This document shows positions 45,042-54,622 of a stretch of 64,000 nt of DNA, in pieces. The stretch lies in assembly GCF_902153245.2 (NCBI RefSeq), contig NZ_CABFWF030000008.1, forward strand, positions 1-64,000, read 5' to 3'. The notes beneath the pieces were generated by a model. The model made no database searches. It had not been told where the DNA came from and saw only the letters and a program-made list of their open reading frames with translations. Source of the stretch: Pseudorhizobium endolithicum. Lineage in GTDB: Bacteria > Pseudomonadota > Alphaproteobacteria > Rhizobiales > Rhizobiaceae. Position numbers and translations under genes: made by a program. The number at the start of each line of letters is the position of its first letter. Position 1 is the first letter of the stretch.

Positions 45042-45992
45042 TCAGTAGCCGGTGGTTCGATCCACCAGGTTCTCCAACGAGTCGCCCGCCTCATAGCGTC
45101 CGATCTGCCGCTCGACATGGCGGAACAAGGCGCGCACGTCCGTGGCCGAAGCGGCATGCGGCGTGACGATGACGTTGTCCATGCCCCAGAGCGGATCGCC
45201 GGCCGGCAACGGCTCCTGCTCGAACACATCGAGCGAGGCTCCGCCCAATATCCCCGTCCGAAGCGCCTCCCGCAGATCGGCCTCCACCTGGCTTCCGCCG
45301 CGGCCGGCATTGATGAAGACGGGTTTTCCCAGGGCGCCACCCTGGCGGAGCCTGGCGAAAAGCGCGTTGTTGAATATCCCTCGCGTGCCGTCCGTCAGCG
45401 GCAACAGACCAACGAGCACGTCCGTGCGGGAGAGAAATTTGTCCAGCCCCTCCGCGTCATAGGTCTCCACGCCCGCCAGCATTTTCTTTCGGCGCGACCA
45501 GCCGAGGACGTTGAACCCCATCATCCTGAGCTTGGTGGCGGAATCCTGTCCGAGAACACCGAGGCCCATGATCCCGACCGTGACCTCCCGCGCCTCCGGC
45601 TGGGGGAGTTCCCGCCAGACGCGGTCCCGCTGCTGCCTCAGATAGGCAGGCACCTGGCGCAGGTGGCTGAGGCATTGCAGGACCACCCATTCGCTCATGC
45701 GCGTCGTCAGGCTCGGATCGACGAACCGGACAATCGGAATATCCGGGAGGTCCGGAAGCGACAGGACATGATCGACGCCGGCACCACCGGAGAACAGCAC
45801 CTCCAGTTTCGGAGCCCTCCTGAAAAGATCCGGCCCAGGCTTCCAGACGACCGCGTAGCGGGCATCCGAAAGGTCGCATTCGCGGTCGGAGGCATGCAGG
45901 ACCATCCTGTCCCGGAAGGCTTCGCCCACGGCGCGGTCCACCTCCCGGCGTTCGAACTTCAAGTCTACGACAACGGCGTTCGCGGCGGCCAT
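45042..45992 (-). CDS. D-2-hydroxyacid dehydrogenase (GhrA-like glyoxylate/hydroxypyruvate reductase)
   Basis: The 316-residue NAD(P)-binding protein belongs to the D-isomer 2-hydroxyacid dehydrogenases closest to GhrA. The Rossmann motif is GIMGLGVLGQDSA with a following basic WSRRKK that suggests NADPH. INAGRGG carries the catalytic Arg region, and VTPHAASATD holds the catalytic His. It begins 15 bases after the yejF stop and has AGGAGCAGGA upstream, so it is probably the last gene of the yej transcript, with no evident functional link. Confidence 0.88.
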   Translation of the reverse strand: MAAANAVVVDLKFERREVDRAVGEAFRDRMVLHASDRECDLSDARYAVVWKPGPDLFRRAPKLEVLFSGGAGVDHVLSLPDLPDIPIVRFVDPSLTTRMSEWVVLQCLSHLRQVPAYLRQQRDRVWRELPQPEAREVTVGIMGLGVLGQDSATKLRMMGFNVLGWSRRKKMLAGVETYDAEGLDKFLSRTDVLVGLLPLTDGTRGIFNNALFARLRQGGALGKPVFINAGRGGSQVEADLREALRTGILGGASLDVFEQEPLPAGDPLWGMDNVIVTPHAASATDVRALFRHVERQIGRYEAGDSLENLVDRTTGY

Positions 45993-46007
45993 TCGAGGAT
46001 CCTGCTC

Positions 46008-47636
46008 CTATTGGCTGATTGCAGCCGTTTCCACGGCTTCGATATTGAAGGCGGCGGCCATGAGGGCCTTCGTATAGGCTTCCAGCGGGGCGTCGAATAT
46101 CCGCGCCGCCGGCCCTTCCTCGACCACCTTTCCGCCGCGCATGACGATAACGTGGTTGGCGAGCGCCTTCACCACCTTCAGGTCATGGCTGATGAAGAGG
46201 TAGGCGAGATCGTGCTTTTTCTGCAGGTCGCGCAGGAGATCGACCACCTGCGCCTGCACGGTCATGTCCAGGGCGGAGGTCGGCTCGTCGAGCATCACGA
46301 AACGGGGCTTCAGCACCATGGCGCGCGCAATCGCGATGCGCTGCCGCTGCCCGCCGGAGAATTCGTGCGGATAGCGCCAGCGGGTGTCCGGATCGAGACC
46401 GACCTCGGTCAAGGCCCAGCAGACCCGTTGATCGCGCTCCTCCGGGGACAGGCTTCGCTCATGGACCTTCAGGCCTTCGGCGACGATTTCTCCGACGGAC
46501 ATCCGGGGGCTGAGCGAGCCGAAGGGATCCTGGAAGACCACCTGCAGCCGGTCCCGCAGCGGCCGCATCTGCTTGAAGGTGAACCGGTCGATGTCGTGGC
46601 CGACGAAGGCGATCCGTCCCTCGGAGGAGATCAGCCGCGCCAGCGCCAGCCCGAGCGTCGTCTTGCCCGACCCCGATTCACCGACGACGCCGAGCGTTTC
46701 GCCGGCCCGGAGGGAAAGGCTGACGCCATCCACCGCCTTGACGTGATCCACCACCTTGCGCAGGAGCCCCGCCTTGATCGGGAACCATACGCGGATATCC
46801 CGCCCTTCCATCACCACGGGCCGGGACGGATCTGCGGCCGGGGGCTCGCCCCTAGGCTCCGATGCCAGCAGATGTCGAGTGTATTCGTGCTGCGGATTGA
46901 CGAAAACCTCCTCGACGGGGCCTGTCTCTACGATCTTCCCCTTCGTCATGACGCAGACGCGGTCTGCGAATTTGCGGACGATGCCGAGGTCGTGGGTGAT
47001 GAACAGCATGGACATGCCGTGCTCGCCCTTGAGACGCCGCAGAAGCTCTAGGATCTGCGCCTGCACGGTGACGTCGAGAGCCGTGGTCGGCTCGTCGGCG
47101 ATCAGCAGCCTCGGGCGGTTGGCGAGCGCCATGGCAATCATCACACGCTGCCGCTGTCCGCCGGAAAGCTGGTGCGGATAGGCCTGCAGACGCTTTTCCG
47201 GCTCCCGGATCCCCACCTGGTTGAGAAGTTCGAGGATCCGCCGCCGGGCGGCGTCGCCGGTCATAGCCTGGTGCAGGTCGAGGATTTCGCCGATCTGCTT
47301 TTCGATCGTGTGGAGCGGGTTGAGCGACGTCATCGGCTCCTGGAAGATCATGGTGATATCGTTGCCGCGCACGCGCCGCAACGCAGGCTCCGAAGCCTTC
47401 AGCAGATCCTGTCCCGCAAACAGTATCTCTCCGGACGGATGGCTCGCCGCGGGGTACGGCAGAAGCTTCAGGATCGAATTGGCCGTAACGGACTTGCCGG
47501 AGCCCGATTCGCCGACCAACGCCATGACCTCGCCCGGCATGATATCGAAGGAAACGCGGTCCACGGCAAGCGACCTCGCCTCTCCCTGATGGAAGGCCAC
47601 GGACAGATCGTGAACGGAAAGAAGCGGTTCTGTCAT
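46008..47636 (-). CDS. yejF: oligopeptide/muropeptide ABC transporter ATP-binding protein YejF
   Basis: The 542-residue protein holds two complete Opp-type ATPase domains. Each has Walker A (GESGSGKSV and GESGSGKTT), a signature motif [15 protein letters not shown] or [15 protein letters not shown] and Walker B ([24 protein letters not shown]). Fusion of the DppD and DppF roles in one chain is typical of YejF. It energises the YejBE permease; the stop of yejE lies five bases upstream of its ATG. Confidence 0.95.
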   Translation of the reverse strand: MTEPLLSVHDLSVAFHQGEARSLAVDRVSFDIMPGEVMALVGESGSGKSVTANSILKLLPYPAASHPSGEILFAGQDLLKASEPALRRVRGNDITMIFQEPMTSLNPLHTIEKQIGEILDLHQAMTGDAARRRILELLNQVGIREPEKRLQAYPHQLSGGQRQRVMIAMALANRPRLLIADEPTTALDVTVQAQILELLRRLKGEHGMSMLFITHDLGIVRKFADRVCVMTKGKIVETGPVEEVFVNPQHEYTRHLLASEPRGEPPAADPSRPVVMEGRDIRVWFPIKAGLLRKVVDHVKAVDGVSLSLRAGETLGVVGESGSGKTTLGLALARLISSEGRIAFVGHDIDRFTFKQMRPLRDRLQVVFQDPFGSLSPRMSVGEIVAEGLKVHERSLSPEERDQRVCWALTEVGLDPDTRWRYPHEFSGGQRQRIAIARAMVLKPRFVMLDEPTSALDMTVQAQVVDLLRDLQKKHDLAYLFISHDLKVVKALANHVIVMRGGKVVEEGPAARIFDAPLEAYTKALMAAAFNIEAVETAAISQ

Positions 47637-47640
47637 GATC

Positions 47641-48792
47641 TCACCGGAAGGTCTTGCGCGGATCGAAGGCGTCGCGGACCGCCTCGCCGATGAAGATCAG
47701 CAGCGACAGCATGATCGACATCGTGAAAAAGGCGGTAAGACCGAGCCAGGGAGCCTGCAGGTTGTTCTTGCCCTGCGCGATCATTTCACCCAGCGACGGC
47801 GATCCCGGCGGCATGCCGAAGCCCAGGAAGTCCAGGGATGTCAGCGTGGCGATCGACCCGGACAGGATGAAGGGCAGGAAGGTCAGCGTCGCCACCATGG
47901 CGTTCGGCAGGAGGTGGCGGAACATGATCGTCCAGTTGCCGACCCCGAGGGCACGGGCCGCGTTCACGTATTCGAAATTGCGTGCCCGGAGGAACTCTGC
48001 CCGTACGACACCCACGAAACCCACCCATGAGAAGAGCAGCATGATGCCGAGAAGGACGAAGAAGCCGGGCGGCATGATGGCGGCGATGATCAGCAGGATG
48101 TAGAGCACCGGCATCGACGACCAGATCTCGATGAAGCGCTGGAACAGCAGATCCGTCCAGCCGCCGAAATAGCCCTGGATCGCTCCGGCGGTGACGCCGA
48201 TGACGGCCGAGGCGATGGTCAGTGCAAGGCCGAAGAGGACCGAGATGCGGAACCCGTAGATCATGCGCGCCGCCACGTCCCGCGCCTGATCGTCGGTCCC
48301 GAGCCAGTTCAGGTTGCCGAGCGTACAGCCTGGATCCTCCGCGCCGAGGGGGTAGCCGGTGCAGCGCTCTTCCTTCTCCATCAGCCAGAAGGGCGGCGTC
48401 GGTGCCGAGTGCGGAATGTTGGAATTGACGGTCTGGTAGGAATACCGGATCGGCGGCCACACGAGCCACCCGTTCGCCTCTATCTCGTCGGAAATGAAGG
48501 AGGAGCGGTAGTCGGTGACGGCAAGGAAGCCGCCGAACTTCTCCTCGGGATAATCCACAAGGACGGGAAAGAGGATCTCGCCCTTGTAGGAGGCGATGAT
48601 GGGCCGGTCATTGGCGATCAGCTCGGCGAAAAGGCTGAGAACGAACAGGACCATGAAGATCCAGAAGGACCAGTAGCCGCGCCTGTTGGCCCGGAAGTTC
48701 TGAAGCCGGCGGCGATTGGTGGGCGAGAGCCAGCCCCGCTTCGGGGAAGACGTAGTTTCCGCGGACGGGGAGGTCAGGGATGACGTCGTCAT
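47641..48792 (-). CDS. yejE: oligopeptide/muropeptide ABC transporter permease YejE
   Basis: The 383-residue OppC-like permease has the long periplasmic insert between the first two helices that marks YejE (GEILFPVLVDYPEEKFGGFLA, cited in part, up to HSAPTPPFWLM). LNWLGTDDQARDVAARMIYG precedes the core five-helix domain, and the EAA loop is ARALGVGNWTIMFRHLLPN. Its start abuts the yejB stop (no gap). Confidence 0.95.
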   Translation of the reverse strand: MTTSSLTSPSAETTSSPKRGWLSPTNRRRLQNFRANRRGYWSFWIFMVLFVLSLFAELIANDRPIIASYKGEILFPVLVDYPEEKFGGFLAVTDYRSSFISDEIEANGWLVWPPIRYSYQTVNSNIPHSAPTPPFWLMEKEERCTGYPLGAEDPGCTLGNLNWLGTDDQARDVAARMIYGFRISVLFGLALTIASAVIGVTAGAIQGYFGGWTDLLFQRFIEIWSSMPVLYILLIIAAIMPPGFFVLLGIMLLFSWVGFVGVVRAEFLRARNFEYVNAARALGVGNWTIMFRHLLPNAMVATLTFLPFILSGSIATLTSLDFLGFGMPPGSPSLGEMIAQGKNNLQAPWLGLTAFFTMSIMLSLLIFIGEAVRDAFDPRKTFR

Positions 48793-49884
48793 TCAGACAT
48801 CCCTCCGTTCGAAATCGATGCGCGGATCGATCCAGGTGTAGATCAGGTCGGAGATGAGGCTGACGACCAGGCCCATCAGCGAGAAGATATAGAGGGTGCC
48901 GAAGACGATGGGGTAGTCGCGGTTCACGACCGCCAGGTAGCCCAGACGCCCCAGTCCGTCGAGCGAGAAGATGTTCTCGATCAGCAGCGAGCCCGTGAAG
49001 AAAGCCGAGATGAAGGCTCCGGGGAAGCCGGCGATGACGATCAGCATCGCGTTACGGAAGACGTGGCCGTACAGAACCTGCCGTTCCGCCAACCCCTTGG
49101 CGCGGGCGGTGACCACGTACTGCTTGCGGATCTCGTCCAGGAAGGAATTCTTCGTCAGCAGCGTCGTGGTCGCGAATGCCGACAGCGAGAGCGCGATCAG
49201 CGGCAGGGTCAGATGCCAGAAATAATCGATGATCTTCTCCCACCAGGAAAGCTGGTCGAAGTTGTCGGAGACGAGGCCCCGCAAGGGGAACCAGTCGAAG
49301 AAGGAGCCGCCCGCAAACAGCACGATGAGCAGGATGCCGAACAGGAAGCTCGGAACCGCATAGCCGACGATGATGACGCCCGAGGTCCAGACGTCGAACG
49401 CCGTCCCGTCCCTGACCGCCTTGCGAATGCCCAGCGGGATCGAGATGAGGTAGGAGACGAGGAGGATCCAGAAGCCGAGCGAGATCGAAACCGGCAGCTT
49501 GTCGATGATCAGGTCGATGACGGAGGCGTTGCGGAAGAAGCTCTCGCCGAAGTCGAAGCGGAGGTAGTCCCACATCATGTCCAGGAAGCGCGTCAGCGGC
49601 GGCTTGTCGAAACCGAATTGCTGCTCGAGCTTCGCGATGAACTCCGGGTCGAGACCTTGCGCGCCGCGATAGCGGGAGTTGTCTTCGAAGCCTCCTTGCG
49701 AGCCCAGCAGATCGCCTCCGCCCGACAGGCGGTCGGACGCGCTGTCGCCCTGCCCCGTGAGCTGGGCGATTACCTGCTCGACCGGGCCGCCCGGCGCGAA
49801 CTGGACGACCAGGAAGGAAATGCCCATGATTCCGATCATCGTCGGGATCATCAGCAACAGGCGTCTGAGGATATAGGCGCCCAT
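48793..49884 (-). CDS. yejB: oligopeptide/muropeptide ABC transporter permease YejB
   Basis: The 363-residue OppB-like permease has N-terminal [21 protein letters not shown], an extended periplasmic loop with a Gly/Asp/Ser-rich stretch ([19 protein letters not shown]) and the EAA loop [22 protein letters not shown]. In Sinorhizobium YejABEF affects sensitivity to NCR peptides and in Agrobacterium the system imports anhydromuropeptides; both are consistent with a role at the cell envelope here. Confidence 0.95.
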   Translation of the reverse strand: MGAYILRRLLLMIPTMIGIMGISFLVVQFAPGGPVEQVIAQLTGQGDSASDRLSGGGDLLGSQGGFEDNSRYRGAQGLDPEFIAKLEQQFGFDKPPLTRFLDMMWDYLRFDFGESFFRNASVIDLIIDKLPVSISLGFWILLVSYLISIPLGIRKAVRDGTAFDVWTSGVIIVGYAVPSFLFGILLIVLFAGGSFFDWFPLRGLVSDNFDQLSWWEKIIDYFWHLTLPLIALSLSAFATTTLLTKNSFLDEIRKQYVVTARAKGLAERQVLYGHVFRNAMLIVIAGFPGAFISAFFTGSLLIENIFSLDGLGRLGYLAVVNRDYPIVFGTLYIFSLMGLVVSLISDLIYTWIDPRIDFERRDV

Positions 49885-49904
49885 CAGGCCCTGGCTCCGT
49901 CCAG

Positions 49905-49920
49905 CGCCCGATCACGGGCG
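49905..49920 (-). promoter_or_regulatory. hairpin between yejA and yejB
   Basis: CGCCCG (49905-49910) and CGGGCG (49915-49920) form a perfect 6-bp stem with a 4-base loop in the 136-base yejA-yejB gap. A second small hairpin, GCACC-CAA-GGTGC, is at 49956-49968. Such structures can raise binding-protein levels relative to permeases. Confidence 0.4.
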
Positions 49921-50020
49921 GTCAGCACTGGCTGCGTCAATCCTCTTCCTTCCAGGCACCCAAGGTGCGTCCACTTGATTCGCATTGCTCCTACTGATGC
50001 CACAGGTGGCGCAGGGGAGG

Positions 50021-51850
50021 CTAGTTCGCAGCTTTCGTGGACCACCAGAGCGAGGGGAAGCCGCTGGAATATTCCGGCAGGTTGTCCCCATGGGCGATGG
50101 TGTTCCAGTAGGCGAAACGCAGGGTCTTGGAGCTGTAGCTCGGCACCACGATGTGATGCGCGAGCAGGACCCGGTCGAGGGCTTTCACCGCCGCGACCTG
50201 CTCCTCGCGGTCGGCCGCGAAGATGACCTTCCGGATGAGCGCATCGACCCCGGGATCGGCGATCCCGCTGTAGTTTTGCGATCCCTCCCGCTTTGCGGCC
50301 TCGGATCCCCAGTATTCCGCCTGCTCATTGCCGGGATTGATGCTTTGCCCCCAGGCGTTGTACATGACGTCGAAGTCGCGCGAGCGCCAGCGGTTGGTAA
50401 ACTGCGACTGTTCCACGCTCCGTACCGTAGCCTCCACCCCGATCATCTTGAGGTTCCGGGCGAAAGCGAGCGCGACGGGCTCGATGGTCGGACCTCCCAG
50501 CATGATTTCGAAAGACAGCGGCTCCCCGGTCGCGGCGTTGACCATGCGGTTGCCCTTCAGCTCGTAGCCAGCCTCCTTCAACATTCCCACGGCCGTCCTG
50601 AGGTTCTCGCGCAGCTTCTGCGGATCGCCGTTGACGGGATTTTTGTATGGCTGGGTGAACACACGCGCAGGCACGAGTTCCCTTACCTCGTTGAGGATCT
50701 CCAGTTCCCTTCCCTCCGGAAGACCCGACGAGGCGAGCTCGGTGCGGAAGAAGAAGCTGTCCACCCGGTCATAGGAATCGTAGAAGATCGTCCGGCGCAG
50801 TTCCTCGAAGTCGAAGGCATAGTTCAGTGCCTCGCGCACCCGAGGATCGGAGAATTTTTCGCGGCGGGTGTTGAACACGAAGCCGACCATGACGCCGAGC
50901 TTGCGCATGTCGTTCTCGAGTTCTTCGCGCTTTATCCGCCCGTCCCTGACCGCGGGAAAATCATAGGCCGTGGCCCAGCGGCGGGCCATGTTTTCGAACC
51001 AGTAGTCCTCATTGCCGGACCGGAAGGACTCGAACATCACGTCGCGGTCTGCGTAGTAGCGATACTCGATGCGGCCGAAATTGTTCTGGCCGATATTGAC
51101 GTTGAGATCCTTACCCCAGTAGTCGTCGCGCAGCTCGTAGGTGATCGCCGAGCCTGGTGTCACGGACACGATCCTGTAGGGACCGGAGCCGAGCGGCGGC
51201 TCAAGCGTCGTCTGGGCGATATCGCGGGACCGGCCATCCGACGCCTGGCCTTCCCACCAGTGCTTGGGCACGATGGTCAGCTGGCCGACGATCTGCGGCA
51301 GTTCCCGATTGTTCGGTTCATCGAAGGTGAAGGTGATTTCCCGCTCGCCGGTCTTCTCCGCCTTCACCACATGCCGGTAGTAGAACTCCATCTGCGGAAC
51401 GCTCTTCTTGGCATTCTCGAAGCTGAAGATGACATCCTCAGGCGTCACCGGCTCGCCGTCGGCCCAGCGGGCCTCCTGACGCAGGCGGAAGGTAACGGAC
51501 GAGTAGTCTTTAGGGTATCGCAGCGATTCCGCCAGAAGGCCGTACATGGAGGACAGTTCATCTTCCGAGGCCGCCATCAGCGGCTCGAACACATGTGTCA
51601 GCCCGGTCGCCGCCTCTCCCCGGGCGAGCAGCGGGTTCAGCGTATCGAAGCTTCCTTCGACGGCGAGCCGCAACTGGCCGCCCTTGGGTGCCTGCGGGTT
51701 GACATAGTCGAAGCGGGGGAAGCCTTCCGGATACTTCAGTTCGCCGACGGTCGCGATGCCATGCCGCCATTCTTGTTGCGCCTCCTGCGCAAGAGCCGGT
51801 GCGGCAAGCGACAGCGACAACAGGAAAACGGCCAGACGGCGAGCCAACAT
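50021..51850 (-). CDS. yejA: oligopeptide/muropeptide ABC transporter substrate-binding protein YejA
   Basis: The 609-residue periplasmic protein (SBP_bac_5) has a signal peptide (residues 1-21, cleavage after APALA) and family motifs YVNPQAPKGGQLRLAVEGSFDTLNP (cited in part), FEPLMAASEDE and WADGEPVTPEDVIFSFENAK. The length and the GIATVGELKYPEGFPRFDYVNP start are typical of YejA. ATG 51850 is preceded by AGGGG; the upstream frame lacks a signal peptide. It is divergent from mepA, sharing a 180-base promoter gap. Confidence 0.95.
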   Translation of the reverse strand: MLARRLAVFLLSLSLAAPALAQEAQQEWRHGIATVGELKYPEGFPRFDYVNPQAPKGGQLRLAVEGSFDTLNPLLARGEAATGLTHVFEPLMAASEDELSSMYGLLAESLRYPKDYSSVTFRLRQEARWADGEPVTPEDVIFSFENAKKSVPQMEFYYRHVVKAEKTGEREITFTFDEPNNRELPQIVGQLTIVPKHWWEGQASDGRSRDIAQTTLEPPLGSGPYRIVSVTPGSAITYELRDDYWGKDLNVNIGQNNFGRIEYRYYADRDVMFESFRSGNEDYWFENMARRWATAYDFPAVRDGRIKREELENDMRKLGVMVGFVFNTRREKFSDPRVREALNYAFDFEELRRTIFYDSYDRVDSFFFRTELASSGLPEGRELEILNEVRELVPARVFTQPYKNPVNGDPQKLRENLRTAVGMLKEAGYELKGNRMVNAATGEPLSFEIMLGGPTIEPVALAFARNLKMIGVEATVRSVEQSQFTNRWRSRDFDVMYNAWGQSINPGNEQAEYWGSEAAKREGSQNYSGIADPGVDALIRKVIFAADREEQVAAVKALDRVLLAHHIVVPSYSSKTLRFAYWNTIAHGDNLPEYSSGFPSLWWSTKAAN

Positions 51851-52030
51851 GCGAAACCCCTTTGTTGTTCTTGCGCCGAAGCATAGGGCAAAGTCCGGCA
51901 AAAAACAGGCTACCCGCCTCACAAGCGTTTTATCACCGGCCGACGACCGGGGCGCCAGATCTCCATTTCACCAAAATTGCGATCCACGCTAGATTCCACC
52001 GAAAGTGATTTGCGGGGACGATCTGCCGCC

Positions 52031-53074
52031 ATGCGGATATCATGCATCTTGAAGCAACTGCTCGCGGCCGGCCTTTGCCTGACTTTCCTGGCAGGTCCGG
52101 GAGCGGCCGAGACCCGACCGGCGAAAGAGCTGTTCGGCGGAGCGAAACTGCCGAGCAGGGCAGAACCTGCCCCTTTCGGATCCTATGCCAAGGGATGCAT
52201 GGCGGGCGCCGTGGCCATACCGACCGACGGTCCCACGTGGCAGGCGATGCGTCTGTCCCGCAACCGACGCTGGGGGCATCCGCGGATGATCGCGCTGCTG
52301 GAGCGATTTTCAAAGGATGCGGCGAGCCTCGGCTGGGGCACGGGAATCCTGATCGGCGACGTCTCGCAGCCGCGCGGGGGGCCGATGCTGTTCGGACATG
52401 CCTCGCATCAGATCGGGCTGGACGCGGACATCTGGTTCACGCCGAGGCCGGCACAGCCCCTGACACCCCAGGAACGCGAGGACCTGCCCTTCACCTCCAT
52501 GCTAGACAAGAGCAGATTCCTGACCGTCGACGCGCGGCGGTGGACGCAGACCCATACCCGGGTGGTGATGCAGGCCGCCAGCTACCCGGAAGTGGAGCGG
52601 GTCTTCGTCAATCCGGCGATCAAGAAGAAGCTCTGCGAGACCTGGCGCGGCGACCGGTCGCTCCTCGGGAAGGTTCGCCCGATCTACGGCCATGACGAGC
52701 ATTTCCATATCCGCATCCACTGCCCGCCCGACGCTTCCGGCTGCAAGCCGCAGGCGCCGGTGGCAAAGGGCGACGGCTGCGACAAGTCGCTGGCCTGGTG
52801 GTTCACCGACGAGCCTTGGGCGAAGCCGAAGAAGGACCCGAACGCAAAGCCCGTCAAGCCGCGCCAGGTCATGCTGTCGGATCTTCCGAAGGCCTGCGCC
52901 GCCGTGCTCGCGGCACCCGCGCGGACGTTGGAAGAGGCCACCTTCGGCGCGGGCCTGACCGCCTACTCGCCCCCTGCCCCCTCAGCTCCGGCGCAGAACA
53001 TCGAGGCGATCATCGAAAGCGCGACCGTGCTTCCGGACCTTGGGCCGGTCCCGCTGCCGCGGCCATTTCCGTGA
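52031..53074 (+). CDS. mepA: penicillin-insensitive murein endopeptidase
   Basis: The 347-residue periplasmic LAS metallopeptidase cleaves D-alanyl-meso-diaminopimelyl cross-links in peptidoglycan. A signal peptide covers residues 1-27. Zinc-site motifs are GHASHQIGLDADIWF (H126, D133) and YGHDEHFHIRIHC (221-231). The C-terminal 80 residues are Pro/Ala-rich and extend beyond E. coli MepA (274 aa). Its position divergent from the muropeptide importer suggests linked release and uptake of wall fragments. ATG 52031 gives a clean signal peptide; ATG 51977 does not. Confidence 0.94.
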   Translation: MRISCILKQLLAAGLCLTFLAGPGAAETRPAKELFGGAKLPSRAEPAPFGSYAKGCMAGAVAIPTDGPTWQAMRLSRNRRWGHPRMIALLERFSKDAASLGWGTGILIGDVSQPRGGPMLFGHASHQIGLDADIWFTPRPAQPLTPQEREDLPFTSMLDKSRFLTVDARRWTQTHTRVVMQAASYPEVERVFVNPAIKKKLCETWRGDRSLLGKVRPIYGHDEHFHIRIHCPPDASGCKPQAPVAKGDGCDKSLAWWFTDEPWAKPKKDPNAKPVKPRQVMLSDLPKACAAVLAAPARTLEEATFGAGLTAYSPPAPSAPAQNIEAIIESATVLPDLGPVPLPRPFP

Positions 53075-53145
53075 GCGGTCTTTTCAAGGGGCGCAAGTCC
53101 CTGTAGAAGCCATGCAAATCGATTTAAGCAACGGCGAGGACGGTC

Positions 53146-53517
53146 TTGACGCTTCCCTGCATCGCGCTGATCGCGCATGATCAGAAGAAGGACGACATGG
53201 CCGACTTCGCCCGGCAGCACCAGAAGGCGTTGTCGCGGTTCAGGATCGTCGCGACCGGCACGACCGGGGGCAAGGTGCAGGAGGCATGCCCGGACCTTCA
53301 GGTCACGCGCCTCAGGAGCGGGCCGCTGGGCGGGGATCAGCAGATCGGCGCCATGATAGCGACCGGCGATGTCGACATGCTGCTTTTCTTCATCGATCCG
53401 CTGACATCCATGCCGCACGACGTCGACGTGAAGGCCTTGACCCGGCTGGCCACGGTCTACGACATTCCCATGGCGCTCAATCGCGCGACCGCCGAAAAAC
53501 TGATCGACTTCCAATAG
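53146..53517 (+). CDS. mgsA: methylglyoxal synthase
   Basis: The enzyme turns dihydroxyacetone phosphate into methylglyoxal and phosphate, bypassing lower glycolysis. The 123-residue product has all key residues: H11 ([10 protein letters not shown]), D64 ([10 protein letters not shown]), H91 and D94 (MPHDVDVKA). TTG 53146 is the start, with GGCGAGGACGG upstream; there is no suitable ATG. Fourteen bases separate it from glk. Confidence 0.93.
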   Translation: MTLPCIALIAHDQKKDDMADFARQHQKALSRFRIVATGTTGGKVQEACPDLQVTRLRSGPLGGDQQIGAMIATGDVDMLLFFIDPLTSMPHDVDVKALTRLATVYDIPMALNRATAEKLIDFQ

Positions 53518-53531
53518 CGGATCGGGAACCA

Positions 53532-54554
53532 ATGCATCACGCGACCGAAAACGAACGGCTGCCCTTCCCCATCCTGCTCGGCGACATCGGCGGCACCAAT
53601 GCGCGCTTTTCGATCCTCGTGGACGAAGAGGCGGAGCCGGTCCGCTTCCCGAACATCATGACGGCCGACTTCCCGACCATCGACGAGGCGATCCGCAAGG
53701 ATGTCCTGGAAAAGACCGCCATTCGTCTGCGATCGGCAATCCTTGCCGTCGCCGGACCGATCGAGGGCGACGAGATCGATTTGACGAATTGCGACTGGAT
53801 CGTCCGTCCGAACGCGCTGATCTCCGACCTGGGCTTCGAGGACGTGCTCGTCCTGAACGATTTCGAGGCGCAGGCCCTGGCGGTTGCCTGCCTCACGGCA
53901 GACTACCGCGAGACGATCGGACCGTCCGGGGAGCCACCCGTCGCGTCCCGCGTGGTTCTCGGTCCGGGTACCGGCCTCGGCGTCGCGGGTCTCGTTCATG
54001 CGCGGGGTACCTGGTTTCCGGTGCCCGGTGAAGGCGGCCATGTGGACATCGGCCCGCGCAGCAGGCGCGACTTCCGGATCTTTCCGCATCTGGAGCCTAT
54101 CGAAGGACGGATATCGGCCGAGCAGCTTCTTTGCGGACGGGGCATGGTCAACATCTACCGGGCCGTCTGTGCGGCTGACGGCGTGCTCCCTTCGCTGAAC
54201 CTTCCTTCGGAGGTCACCGCCGCCTGGCAGGCGGGGGCTAATGCCCAGGCCATGGAGACTGTCTCGCTGTTTGCCACCTATCTCGGACGGCTCGCGGGAG
54301 ACATGGCGCTCGTGTTCATGGCGAAGGGGGGCGTCTACCTGGCCGGCGGCATCTCGCAGAGGATCATTCCCGCCCTCAAGGCTCCGGAGTTCCGGGCCGC
54401 CTTCGAGGACAAGGCTCCGCATTCGCAGCTGATGCGGCACATCCCGACATTCGTGGTGACCCATCCGCTTGCAGCCCTTGCCGGCCTCGGAAGCTATGCC
54501 AGCACACCGGAAGCCTACGGCATCTCCACCCAGGGGCGCCGCTGGCAGCGCTGA
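53532..54554 (+). CDS. glk: glucokinase
   Basis: The 340-residue Glk-family enzyme phosphorylates glucose with ATP. Motifs are [15 protein letters not shown] (ATP phosphate site), VLNDFEAQA (catalytic Asp region), [12 protein letters not shown] and [14 protein letters not shown] 53532 matches the family start; the longer frame covers mgsA. Its neighbour mgsA controls the same hexose-to-triose flux. Confidence 0.94.
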   Translation: MHHATENERLPFPILLGDIGGTNARFSILVDEEAEPVRFPNIMTADFPTIDEAIRKDVLEKTAIRLRSAILAVAGPIEGDEIDLTNCDWIVRPNALISDLGFEDVLVLNDFEAQALAVACLTADYRETIGPSGEPPVASRVVLGPGTGLGVAGLVHARGTWFPVPGEGGHVDIGPRSRRDFRIFPHLEPIEGRISAEQLLCGRGMVNIYRAVCAADGVLPSLNLPSEVTAAWQAGANAQAMETVSLFATYLGRLAGDMALVFMAKGGVYLAGGISQRIIPALKAPEFRAAFEDKAPHSQLMRHIPTFVVTHPLAALAGLGSYASTPEAYGISTQGRRWQR

Positions 54555-54622
54555 TTCCGCGGGAGGGCGAGGTGTCCATGCACTAGCCAAGCCCGGCTTC
54601 GGTCGCTATAGACCCGCCAAAC

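Noticed and set aside
54555-54622. Promoter before the ABC exporter
   Set aside because: A CTATAG-like hexamer is present but no acceptable -35; evidence is too weak to annotate.
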